Assembly: GCF_021155765.1 (NCBI RefSeq)
Contig: NC_060112.1
Coordinates: 12,710,001-12,774,000, forward strand
Source: Diprion similis
Taxonomy: Eukaryota; Arthropoda; Insecta; Hymenoptera; Diprionidae
DNA: 64,000 nucleotides
Direction of reading: 5' to 3'
The translations under genes and the position numbers were made by a program. This document shows, piece by piece, positions 45,716-57,300 of the stretch. Each line of letters opens with the position of its first letter. Position 1 is the stretch's first letter. The notes under the pieces were generated by a model. It was not told the origin of the DNA and did no database searches. It saw nothing but the letters and a program-made list of their open reading frames with translations.

Positions 45716-47709
45716 ATGACTTCGGCAAAGGTGTGTATGCAAATTGATTCATCTCGTACCTCATTCCAACGATTTGAACGATTTCGAAAAATAGCTACAA
45801 ATGATATTTTGGGGCTATTGATAAACAATAAACTGCCTGATGTCAGCAACTGATTTAACTGTAGCCGAAAGGTTAATTTCATTAGTTTATCATGTTGCTA
45901 CTATAATTTCGAAGTTCGAAAACATATATCTTCATCTGATTTTTTCCAACTATTCTCTACTGAACATGTTAGTCGAAAAATTAATTAGTGAATCAAGAAG
46001 GAAAAACAACGTACTACATAGGGAAAACAAAAGTCTTAATAAAATTGCGGTAATCATACGCAAGTGATAATGTTTATTATCATAATGTGTCACATTATGC
46101 AACAAAAATTCTCGTATATTCGCTCCGCTGCCACAAAGTGAAGGACTTTTGGAAATATTGGTAAAATTTGTTGCTGTCATTAGTCTCAATAATTTGCTAT
46201 GTTGAGTCATTATCAAATCTTATCATTTGATTGTAAAGTTTTCCATATGTAATGAAATTCAAATTTCTTATTCACAGATCGAGTTTTCTGTGCAAATGAC
46301 ATGTGAAAAATGTGTACAAGCAGTGAGGAACAGCTTGTCAAATGTTGAGGGAATCCAAAACGTCGAGATATCCCTTGAAAATGGGACTGTTGTTGTAGAC
46401 AGCAGCGTTCCCTATTCTGTGGTTCAAGAAAAAATTGAAAACTCAGGCAAACGAGCTGTTCTTAAAGGATATGGTGGTATAGAATAAATTCTACTCACCT
46501 CCTGTAACTTTGATTCAGTAAAATTGAAATTTCTGTTCAATTGCTTGTCACCAAAAAACAAAAAAAAACACCACTTGGAATCTTACCTTGCCTCTGATAA
46601 TAGTATCTCTTGACTTTGTATGATATGTAACTTAAAAACACCTAATTGCTACGTATCTGTTTTATGAAAGATTTCACTCGCTCATCATTTCAGGTACAGG
46701 AGCAAGTGCAGTGGCAATGCTCGGTGGGGACTCAGGATACAGTGCAGGCGATCAAATAAAAGGGGTTATTAGATTTGTGCAAGCAGGCGAAGACTGTATT
46801 ATAGATGGTACGATAGATGGCTTGAATCCAGGGCCACACGGTGTTCATGTTCACGAATGTGGGGATATCTCAGAGGGATGTGAGAGGTATTACCTTTGGA
46901 ATAACTTCCAGATCCTTCACTCCCAAGAAATAATGTATTTCTTTTATTCACAAGAGTTACATCTTACACAGCGTTGGCGAACATTTTAACCCAAATAATA
47001 CACCACACGGTGGACCTGGAGATGATCTAACGCAACGGGTATGTTTTAGATCTTGAATTTGCAGTGCTCTGAATTTCTGATGTCAGTAATAATTTAAAAA
47101 TTAGCAAAAAGACATTTTTACTATTTGTTGCAATGTTAATATATGTTTTGTACATCTGAAATCAAGGGCCAAAACGAAATATTTAGAAGATTCAGTTATC
47201 CGTATAGTAAGAGAGAAGTTTATGAGACTAACGAATTAATCTCTTACAGCATTATGGAGATTTGGGTAATATTATGGCTGATGAAAGTGGTAGAGCCACA
47301 TTTCGAATAGTTGATAATGTGCTTAAAGTGTGGGATATCATTGGTCGCTCACTGGTTGTCACCGATGGTCCCGACGATTTAGGAAAAGGTGAAAGTCCCC
47401 GATCAAAAATTGACGGCAACAGTGGAAACAGGTGATGAGAAACTCAATTTAAAACATTGAACAATTTCCTGAAGAGTCTTCCCCAAAGATTATTAGAAAA
47501 AGTATAATTTTTAATGTATGACATAAATTTTGATTTTCAGATTATCATGTGGCATAATAGCCCGAGCTTCTGGTTTATTCCAAAATACGAAAAAGATATG
47601 TGCATGTGATGGTATAACTCTTTGGGACGAAAGAGATCGATCTGTCACAGGATGGAAAAATTCAAAGAATGGTGTAGCTACTGGTAACTCAGTATGCCTA
47701 GTACTTTGA
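45716..47709 (+). CDS. CCS: Copper chaperone for superoxide dismutase (CCS), 274 residues
   Basis: CCS delivers copper to SOD1 and helps form its disulfide in the cytosol. Exons: 45716-45730, 46278-46476, 46694-46886, 46972-47038, 47250-47431 and 47541-47709 (TGA). All phases agree, and the total of 274 residues equals the human length. The first coding exon is only 15 nt (MTSAK); it was chosen because it gives an in-phase donor at 45731 and the sequence MTSAK-IEFSVQMTCEKC. Domain I (about 1-75) is Atx1-like with the copper motif MTCEKC. Domain II (about 80-225) is SOD-like: GPHGVHVHECGD, HFNPNNTPHGGP, HYGDLGNI and GRSLVVTDGPDDLG, keeping the zinc-site residues. Domain III has the CAC (CXC) motif in KKICACDGITLWDERDR. 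Retaining the intron after 46476 would end the protein early at a TAA. Confidence 0.97.
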
Positions 47710-49134
47710 TAGCTTAAAATTTTGTATACCCTTCAGTGTGATATAAATATGATGACTTCATAAGATAAACCATTTTAATTGTCGAAATTTTAATTCTACA
47801 TTGGCTGCATGTAATTTCCTTTTATCCCTTACTTGACGTTACATTTTATACTTATACAATTTACTATCGTCTTTATTCGAATCTTTTTCAATTAAAGAAA
47901 TACACTTGTTGACTGATGAATCAAAAATAGATCCAAAACGTTTTGACATTAGCTATTAATTTCAGTAGCATTCAACATTCAACCCACTGATTGTTTTGAA
48001 AATGATTTCTGTATTTCTTTTTTTCAGTGAGCTGAAACCTTATAGCCTTGTCGTACCAAGGACTCGGGGATCTTTTTTACATTATTTCATTACACTATGT
48101 ACTTATCTATACAGGTGCAGGGTATACAGTAAACTTTACATTCCAAGTAACTTATTGAATGAGGGAACAGTTTGCATCTGTATCGTTCTTTTAGATACAT
48201 GCATAGGTTTTGTAAATGGTTAAGGAAATTGTGATTGTAGTTTTTATATTTTGCCATAGAAAGTGGATGTTTTTGTAAATGTAACAAGTCCTTCACTATT
48301 AATTACCATATTAGAACTTAAATCAATTAAACACCCGACAATTGAATATGTTATTCGCAGAAAGCATCTGTAGGCAATGATATGGAATATAGGTACGTTC
48401 ATCAAAAATACTTGAATGCTGTTTTGCTAAACAATTATAATTTTTATTAAGTTTTTTGTTACAAAATTTATATAAAGCAACTTACAGTCAATCTGTAAAT
48501 AAGCACGAAGTGTATTGAATACTTAATTACCATTATTATGAATAAAATAATATAATTTGTCTTTCAATTTGATACGTTTATGGAATAAATAGACTTGTGT
48601 TCTTCCAAGACTTTGCGAAAATCTTGTCATACACGATCAAGGCAAATCAAAAGTACTGCAAAACGTCAGGGACGAAGATACTACTTGTGCCTAGTAAATA
48701 TAAAACAAAGATTTTCGGAACCGTTGAGTATCTCGAATACACAATTTCGAAAGGATATCAAACGATTTTCCTTCTTTTACCAGATTATACAAGGTAAATT
48801 AAGTAGGTGCGTATTATTGTGATGCTGATAATTTGACTGTTTCACGTTTATTCAAACTTCCCACGAAAGTATGGCATTGTATGGTCAACACGCATTCTCA
48901 AAATTTAATTTCATGCATTGAATGTTCAAGAAATTAATAAATGTAATAGCCTTAGTTGAACAGAGGATATACTATACAAATTGCTTATATTGTCATCTTG
49001 CAGTCTTCGAATATAACTTACGTTTTTATCTGAACAAAGTAATAGGAAAAAAAATTTGTTCAAAGTTGTGGACGTGTGCTCATGAAAAACTCGCCTCGAA
49101 TTAAACATGTAAAAAGTGTTGCAAACAATTATTG
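47710..49134. other. Convergent 3' flanks of CCS and TXNDC9
   Basis: This holds the CCS 3' UTR (candidate AATAAA near 48542) and the TXNDC9 3' UTR (complement of AATAAA, TTTATT, at 48847-48852). Two overlapping plus-strand ORFs at 48595-48822 are in different frames and match no family I know. Confidence 0.45.
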
Positions 49135-50092
49135 CTAATCCCAATCATCGTCAGACCCATCATCCTGACGACCCCTAATAGTCTTGGGCTTGCCACCAAG
49201 CAGGGATTTAGTTTTCTTCCCTTTCTCTGGGGGGTTCATCAGATCTCCGTTATACGAGATAGCCCCAGACTGGGCGATGCGCCACTCCATCATTTCTGTA
49301 GAAAAATCATCACAATTTCCTAAATCTGTGAAACCAACGATATAATCCTTGGTTTTGCTGTCAGAGATCAAGGCAATCGTTGGAATGATTTTGATTCGAA
49401 GTCGTTCTGAAATCATGAAATGACAATATAGTAAATATAATGTTGTAAACGTTATTAAGTTCATTTGAAATGAAGTTTGTATTTCAGAACCAACTGACAC
49501 TGAGTTCTTAAATAGATTATTAGTATTCACCGATATATACCTGTTAAAAACGGGCATCGTTCAACATTAAGTTTACAGAATCTTGCTTCAACATGTTTTT
49601 TGGCCAAAATCTTGAGATGTTCGTCAGCAATTTTACATCTCGGAGAACCCTCTTTGAAAAAGAGACAAACGATATCTTTAGATTTCTTAGACACCTCGAA
49701 GAATTCCTTTTCATCAGGAATTTCTGTGTATTCTCCATGGCCCTATAAAAAGGTAAAGAAATTGAGCAATTTTATGGTTGAATGTTTCTGAATATGTTTC
49801 ATGTCTGCTTATTCTAAAATCTTTTCTGCACTTTTCTAAGTACGTTCCAAAAATTTGGAAATCATTACTTCATTAATATAGTGGTGCAAGGATATCTTAA
49901 ATGTAGCAAAAGTACCATTGCAAGCCAAGTCTGCCTTTGATTTTGATTTTTCTTCATTTCTTTGAGTCGCTTCTCTCTGAGAGTTTCAAGATCGTCAGCA
50001 TCCATGTTATCAAGTCGGTCTAATTCAGCATCAAGCTGCTGCTCGACATGCTGTGCAACTTGCATTACTTGATTCTGTATTATGCTCTCCAT
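49135..50092 (-). CDS. TXNDC9: Thioredoxin domain-containing protein 9, 216 residues
   Basis: TXNDC9 is a phosducin-like/thioredoxin-fold co-factor of the CCT chaperonin, implicated in actin and tubulin folding. Exons: 49916-50092 (ATG 50090-50092), 49541-49742 and 49135-49406 (TAG). Phases agree. An N-terminal helix rich in acidic and basic residues ([29 protein letters not shown]) leads into [15 protein letters not shown]. The thioredoxin fold (about 75-180) has the inactive-site segment [12 protein letters not shown] with a single Cys instead of CXXC, which is normal for this family. Then come [25 protein letters not shown] and a charged C-terminus. It is divergent from TAF7, with 811 bp between the two start codons. 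Confidence 0.96.
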
Positions 50093-50903
50093 TTTTTATG
50101 GCTTTAGGCTAGAAAAATATACACATGTTTTATTATAATTTTCATCTAATTTATGTGCAAAAGAGAGTCTCGAAAAAGTTTAAGGGAATATATTTTAACA
50201 CGTGATTATTTGTGTAACTCAAACATTGGTACGTAAATTGTTACCTATTGAAATTCAATTAATTAATTTCGCCGAAAATATTCATCGTTACCAAGGAGAT
50301 GATAAAGGTTGAAACTGGTGTAATTATTTGTTAAGATATTTTATTGCTAATATACACACTAGTATTTTGTACGAATAAATTCGAAACATTGCAGTACGTA
50401 CCGTTGCAAAATGTGTTTAAATTGATTATTTCGAAAATGTGAGGACTATTCTTTCTCCTTATATGGAGTTTTTGCTCGCTTCGCCACAGTTGTACGCAGT
50501 TGACACACAGCCCACACCATAGAATGCCCACACGCCCCACACAAATGTCCTCAGTCAACGCACACATTCATCTGCCATTCGCGGAATCGTCATTTTTCAT
50601 GTCCCCCATTCAGTAGCGTCGTCTGACTCGACATGCATTTTTGGAACTAACCTTAGAAGTGTCTGGACGGTAAATGCGTGTCGGTAACCGACTGACGGTA
50701 ATGGCAATACCCTACACTTACCTACTGTACCGAAGCTCCTCGCATTATTCCTTGAAAAGTTCCCCATTCAGTTGGCTGTCTTCGATTCATTTTTAGTCAA
50801 TGTTTGTCCCTAACCTTTAATTGTCAAAGGGGGCGAAGAATTGCATTCTTCAATTTCCCCGACGTGCATAAATTGATCAGTGTAACAAATTATTCGGATC
50901 AAG
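50093..50903. promoter_or_regulatory. Bidirectional promoter region, TXNDC9/TAF7
   Basis: 811 bp separate the start codons of two divergently transcribed housekeeping genes. No TATA box is apparent, and the TAF7-proximal half is richer in CpG. The presence of both promoters is inferred from gene arrangement. Confidence 0.5.
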
Positions 50904-53005
50904 ATGCACAGGCACGTGAATTCCGATTATAAAGGGCGCGACGATCCGCCGGCCGAATTAGAAAGCCAATTCGTTCTACGAATGCCAGGGGTAGTTTTTA
51001 CGTACAATTATTGTTCTACATAGGTTACAATTTTCATACACAACTTGTAATGTGATGTCAATACTGATTTAGGAACCAGCAAAAATATTACGAGAGACGC
51101 TGCGTAGTGGATTACCATTAAAAGACCGTCTGAGCATCAAGTTAGAAAATGATATGCGATATGGAGAAGTTAGATTTGATCACTGGCTACTTCACGCGAA
51201 AGTATGTTTGTATTTATCAAGGTTTCATTTAGTTATATGTTGAAATGTAAAATGCCTATTGTGTGAAAAAAATTTCTACAAAAATTTTTCCACAGGTCGT
51301 AGATTTGCCAACGATTGTTGAATCCTTGAAAACTATAGACAACAAAAGTTTTTACAAAACTGCTGATATATGCCAGGTAAGTTGAGGAACTCACTGCATT
51401 AAAATTCATTTAACATTTCTTAACTAACTGACATTTGTTGAAGATGTTAATATGCAAGGAAGAGGATGACCAAATAACAACCGATGAAGAATCTCCGGTA
51501 AGGCAGAAGAAGAAAGACCCAAACAAAGTGGATAAGAAATTTCTATGGCCTCATGGAATTACTCCACCGGCTAAAAATGTCAGGCGGAGGCGGTTTAGGA
51601 AAACCTTGAAAAAAAAGTATGTCGAAGCCCCAGAAATTGAGAAGGAGGTAAAAAGATTACTCCGAGTCGACAATGACGCAGTTAATGTAAAGTGGGAAGT
51701 AATCTGTGAAGATGAAGATCAGACTAAACCCAACAAAGTTTCGTCGTCGGGTACTGTTAAAACTAAACGAGAAAATATCGACGGCAGTACTTCGCAGAGT
51801 GTTGATGTTGGTTAGTTCTACTTATTATTTGGTAAAAAATGCCATTTTGATCATTTTTACTTGGAATACTTTATTCATGATATTTGCCTTGCAATTGACA
51901 ATTATATCGTGTAATAAACATCATCATAATAATAGTTATCACTACCAACACGTGCCATGCCCGATAGGGTATGTCTCCATGAGCCGTTAGGCTTATGCAG
52001 GGCAAGAAAAGGAATAGATCAGTGACCATCATTATGCATCTGCAACCATCTTATGATTTTCATTAGAAACACCAGCATTTGCACAATATATATTTTATCT
52101 GAGATTTATTTCATCTGAATTACAGCTGAACATGATATATTTGGAGAAGCTGTGAGTGACAGCGAGGATGATGAAGAGGAAGCAAATATTAACATAATGG
52201 AGCTGGATGAGAACAGCAGGTTATCTGCAGATAGTCGTGTATCTGACTCAAATTCTATGCAGGTATTTCCAATTTCCATATAGTTCAATACACTTATTTA
52301 GGAATTAATTAGGTGTTTATTAAAAATAATTTCAATTATTGTTGCTGCAGGTGAGGTATTCTGAAAGGTCCGGAAATCACGCATCAGGTAGCAGCGGACT
52401 AGTCACACAATTTAGTAAAGAGATGTTTCCTGGCAATGACGATGGTGAAAAACCACTGGTCGATTTATCTAAAGTACCCAAGGAAGAGACTTTCCATTCA
52501 GAATACATGATTCCAGACGATTTCTCTCGATCCCAACCCATGGCTCTTACTAACGGTAAAACCTTTTTCCGATATATTTAGATTTAATTATAAAACCATT
52601 TTTATAGCTTGTAAATTTCCATTCCTGTGCTCTGAAAATATATTTTTTTTTTTCAGATACAATCCAAGCTCGGATAGATACACTTTACTCGGAACTCACA
52701 GAATTAAAGCAACGCAGACATCAACAAGAAATGGAAATAGCTAACATTGAAAATTACACGTTGAGACAAAGGTTCCAAGATATCTTGGACAACCTTCTTA
52801 CTCAACAGATTGAAAAAGAACAAGAGGTATGCACAGTGATGCATTTGATCATATACTTTAATAGCAACATAATTCAAACAAAAAGTTTATTTCTTACTGC
52901 TGTTAGTAAAATCAAAGGCATAAATCAATGTACGGCTAATAACCACTGACACAATGCATATCCTCTTTTTAGTTGCAAGACTTGCAAAGCATGCTACAAC
53001 AGTGA
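50904..53005 (+). CDS. TAF7: TFIID subunit TAF7, 402 residues
   Basis: TAF7 is a TFIID component that binds TAF1 and restrains its acetyltransferase until initiation. Exons: 50904-50990, 51073-51201, 51296-51376, 51444-51810, 52126-52262, 52351-52555, 52657-52826 and 52973-53005 (TGA). All phases agree. The N-terminal TAFII55 domain (about 20-165) is clear: [55 protein letters not shown] and [21 protein letters not shown] Lys/Glu-rich middle follows, then an acidic stretch ([20 protein letters not shown]). A C-terminal coiled coil ([24 protein letters not shown]-like [15 protein letters not shown]) ends LQSMLQQ. The length lies between human (349) and Drosophila (about 460). Confidence 0.96.
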
Positions 53006-53101
53006 GAATCCAGCGAACCATCTACAGCTTTGATGATTATTTCATAATGGGAGAAGAAGTCTGCGTTGCAATGGGAAGTCTTGTAATATTATATGATAAT
53101 C

Positions 53102-53107
53102 AATAAA
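53102..53107 (+). terminator. Poly(A) signal of TAF7
   Basis: AATAAA lies 97 nt after the TAF7 stop codon and is the first canonical signal downstream. Cleavage 15-25 nt later would fall on top of the oppositely oriented TRAPPC2 signal. Confidence 0.65.
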
Positions 53108-53126
53108 TCAGTGATATTTCATGGAC

Positions 53127-53132
53127 TTTATT
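53127..53132 (-). terminator. Poly(A) signal of TRAPPC2
   Basis: TTTATT on the plus strand is AATAAA on the minus strand, 162 nt after the TRAPPC2 stop. It sits 20 bp from the TAF7 signal. Confidence 0.6.
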
Positions 53133-53293
53133 GAACAAAAACTATTATCATTCACATCAGGCATATGTATTTCATCTATACAACTTTGTTTCTTGAGTCA
53201 CGAGGTTAAATTCAAAAACCTATACTTATAACTGATTATAAATGTAAGATTTAGCCTTTTAATAGCTAAATTGAAGATGATAGTTTGAAAGTA

Positions 53294-53883
53294 TTATGAA
53301 GATAAATATTTTCGTCCATAAAGTTGAGCCTTCTTCTCGAATCCTACAGACCTGATTGGTGTGTTCAGTTTGTAGAATGGATTCATGGAATACTGAAATA
53401 ACGATAACGAATTTAGATCGTTACTTTTCTCCAATCTAGTGAAATGCAAATAAATTGTCTCTAGAGGTAGAATATCAGATTACTTACTTTGATGTACGTT
53501 TCATATATCTCGTTAAAAAAGTTCTTAATGCCATCTTCATTTTTGCTATCATGTACCATGACGAATCGAATGTGAGTCGCTGTAACAAATGCACTAACAA
53601 ACCACTGATTGAACTTATCAACCATTTTTAGATGCATGTTGGTAGTTTTCCACGTGTGCTCGTCGACCAGATCCAAAGCGGCGTGAGCAATAAACTGGCT
53701 CAGATGTCTGTGATCTTCTTTCTGCAATACAGATAACGTGCCATGTTTTATGATCAAAATTAACTCCAATATAATCTGAAAGTAGCGACAAACCTTTGCA
53801 TCTTTGTTAGAATTATTGAATTCTATTTCGAAGAGAGGATTGTCCGCGTGTCCGATTATTGCAAAGTAGTAATTCCCTGACAT
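53294..53883 (-). CDS. TRAPPC2: Trafficking protein particle complex subunit 2 (sedlin), 140 residues
   Basis: TRAPPC2 is a core longin-fold subunit of the TRAPP tethering complexes (ER-Golgi transport, Rab1 exchange, collagen export). Exons: 53794-53883 (ATG 53881-53883), 53488-53721 and 53294-53392 (TAA). Phases agree, and 140 residues equals the human length. Signatures: [78 protein letters not shown] and the C-terminal [15 protein letters not shown]. The gene converges on TAF7; the stop codons are 288 bp apart. Confidence 0.97.
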
Positions 53884-54393
53884 TGTACCGCATGCGAGGG
53901 CAGTCGTTCTAAGCAGTTCTAAGTGTTTACAACACTGACAACTCGCTTACACCGATCAGCTGTTTTGCGGTTCAGTTCCGGCCAAAGTCTTCGGTTCCGA
54001 CGTTCCGTTTCTAACATTCCTTTCAGGTGACAGACTCAACTGTAGCTCTTACTGTAGCTTTAAAATCGCAATTGCGTTGGATTGGATGAAAACGCCGGGG
54101 TCCGAATCCGCCTGTGAAGTCGGCTTTATAATTGATCCAATTGTTTGTGAATGATATCTGTTATAACCTCGTCACGTGGCCCGTAGTGCCGTATGAATAT
54201 CGTGTGACAATAATCCCCATCGTTGGTCTGCTACGGCTAATGAGTTGTTATTTATATTGTTGTAAATAAAAAAAGCCTACTCGTCAGGGTCATTGTTGCA
54301 GCTACAGCTTCGGGCTTTTCGTGACCTTTCAGATTTTTAGAGGTCATAACCAACGTTGAACTACCTCGTCTTGTCAATAGTCTACGATAAACA

Positions 54394-57300
54394 ATGCTAC
54401 AAGTAGACGACAAAAAGGTGAGCTACAATTCAGATAATCCATTTAATTCCTGCCTAACAATAAACTACCGCCAATAGGCTAAAAAGATTAATCCGATTTA
54501 GTCGATGAATACCAAAGAATAAAAATTCTCGGGTCTCTAGATTTTACGCGTGCTTTTATAGCGACGTGTACGTTTTATTTAAACGGTTTTATTTCCGTTG
54601 TCTGTGAGGAAAACTGTACTCGTGAAATTCGTGCTGTTACATTATTTTTATATGCATACAGATAACTATTCCCATCAGGTAATAATCAGGTCCCTATTAT
54701 TAAACGTTCGTTTCGATTTCTTATCAAGCAATACAATTTTCATATCAGGTTTTATTATAAATCTTGGGAATTTTTTACTCCTCAGTTTGTGTCTATACTG
54801 GGATATAAAACTTTAATCCTCAGTTTGATCTCAATGTCAGCTGTATTTACAATATTTGATCAATTATGTAATGTCAAATTTTGTGAGGTACGAATAGTTC
54901 GCTTCGTTAACGATGCTAGTCGGATATACGCAGGACCAGTTTTGAATATTTCCCAAAATTCCACGAACCACGTTAGCTCCACGAATTTTTCCATTATGTA
55001 TCAATTAGGACGTGCTAATTATGTAATGAAAAACATCATGCTAAGAAAAATTTACGTATACAGAACGCAGTCGATTAGTTGATATATGGCAGAGATTAAC
55101 AAAAATATGTTTTCAAAGGTCTGCAGCTTGAATTTTTTGTACCTAACAATATCGGGAAGCTGTTGATTATTATTGGTGGATTGTTTTCCCGGAAACGATT
55201 GCGCACGAACACGCAATAACGTGTTACAATAATACACAAAATTAAGTGCCAACCTTTCCCTGATTTACAATTTCAATATAAAAATTTGAAATGAAAAGAA
55301 TTTTACGCGGTCGTTCACACGTGAATATATTTCGTCATCGTTTGAAGAACAGTTTGTTTTCCGTCATACATTTCCATTGTTTTCGAAATATGGGATTGAC
55401 CAGATGACGAGAGTAGAGTGAGCAGATTATTTCCACAACACTCAGTGTAGAAATATGATTAGACATTTCCTTAATCTATAGCCGCGAAAAAATACCACAA
55501 AACTTTGCTATTACGTATTACGGCCGCAGGCTAATAAAACGGATGCAAATGGGCATAGAACGGTTGAAATCAAATTCATCGTGTACGACTACTTAGTTTC
55601 GTCGCTTTCGTGTCTATGCAACAATTCTAAATGTATAACAAGAAGAATATCTCAAAGCGTCTAAATTTATGTCTGGAATTCTTTTCACGTTCGTTAGCCA
55701 CGCTTATATGCCTTAAGGGGTTGCCCCAGTAAATTTCGATGTTATCTTATTTTCCTCCAAATATCGAAGTCCACGTATCTCAAACCCGAAAAGGAGCTTA
55801 GTCACAAAGGAGCTCATTTTCATTCGACGCAGAAATAAAGGAATTATGTGATTGAATTCTACGAATTTACTAACCCAATTTTGTATCATCCGTGCCATTT
55901 TTTTTATTTCTGCGTCAAATCAAAATGTATTCAGAGTGTTTTTGCTCAAAATTATGTATAGAATGAGGCTGTCAAAAGCCTTTTTTCGCATTTGAGATAC
56001 GTGGACATCGATAATTGAGGATATACCTATACGTTATCGTCCAAACAGACTAGGGCACCCCCTTAATATATAGGTAATTATATTACCAATACTGTAGCTG
56101 CGAGGTACTGTGCTGCAGTCTTGCATGGTATTACATGCACTATTGTTATAGACGTAGGCCAGACATTGCGGTCTGTTTTGCGGTGTCGGTCCATTGCGAC
56201 TTGGTAATTCTACACCCACGCAACAAGTGATCGAAGAAAGAAGAGAAAAATCTTACTCGTATCGCGTCGTGTGTCGTCACGTTAGTTCGTTGCAGTCGGA
56301 AAGTTTGTAATCAATTTTTAGATATAACTTTTCACAATATTTCACCGATCGTTGTTTCTTCGTTTATCTAATGAGTATCCATTCACAGACTTCTGCGTGC
56401 GATAATACTAGCTTCGGTGTTGACTGTACAGAGAAATTTGTATTTCTTGCCACTGTAGTATCTTGTCTGATAAACTTTCGACAAGGCGTTTGCTGAACAG
56501 ATTTAAATCATTTCATGCCATAAATAACACTGCCATATTTAAAGACTCGGACTTTAAATTCTTCAAATATTTTCACGACACATAATACTTCTCACAATGA
56601 ACAGATGATTTTATACTCTACTTTATGTTTCACCAAATTTAAATAAAAATTTTTATTCACACATAGAATAAAGATAAAAAGATTCCGGGTACGTTCCTGA
56701 ATGAGCATACGCAACTTGAGCAACTTGGCTAAACAATGTGGCCTGATTGAGAGATTTAAATCGCTAAACGGGCATGCCATGCATCCCTATGAGTTAAATA
56801 AATGCACTTCACACTCTCGCGTCTGGGTCTTTAAGTTATTCGCGATTTGTACTCATATGTCGGTCATGGAATGATGCGATCTAGCACTGTAAGTCGGCCG
56901 GAACGCGCGTCGCAGTAGTGGACAATATTGTTTGATAAAAATTTTCATCATCATCATCATCCTACTGCGATGATACTTTTGATAAGAAATTAAGTAATCA
57001 TTCATAATAATTATAACCTAATACTTTGAAAATGATAAGATAAAAGATAAGGCGATTGGCTTGGGCTTCAAACGAAACTACTAGATGCACGTTCTTGAAT
57101 ACACAGAACTCTGTTGTAACCGCGACAGATTCACTCCGTCAGTCAGTCAGTTAGCTGCTGGTTCCCTTGTACACGAGTGCTTAACATCACATGGAGTACT
57201 TACTCAGAGTGAGTAAACTGAACGAATAGATATTGATTCATCATTAATTATACCAACCGTCGTTGACGTATAGAGCATTCGAAAAAGTGCTGCAACACAA

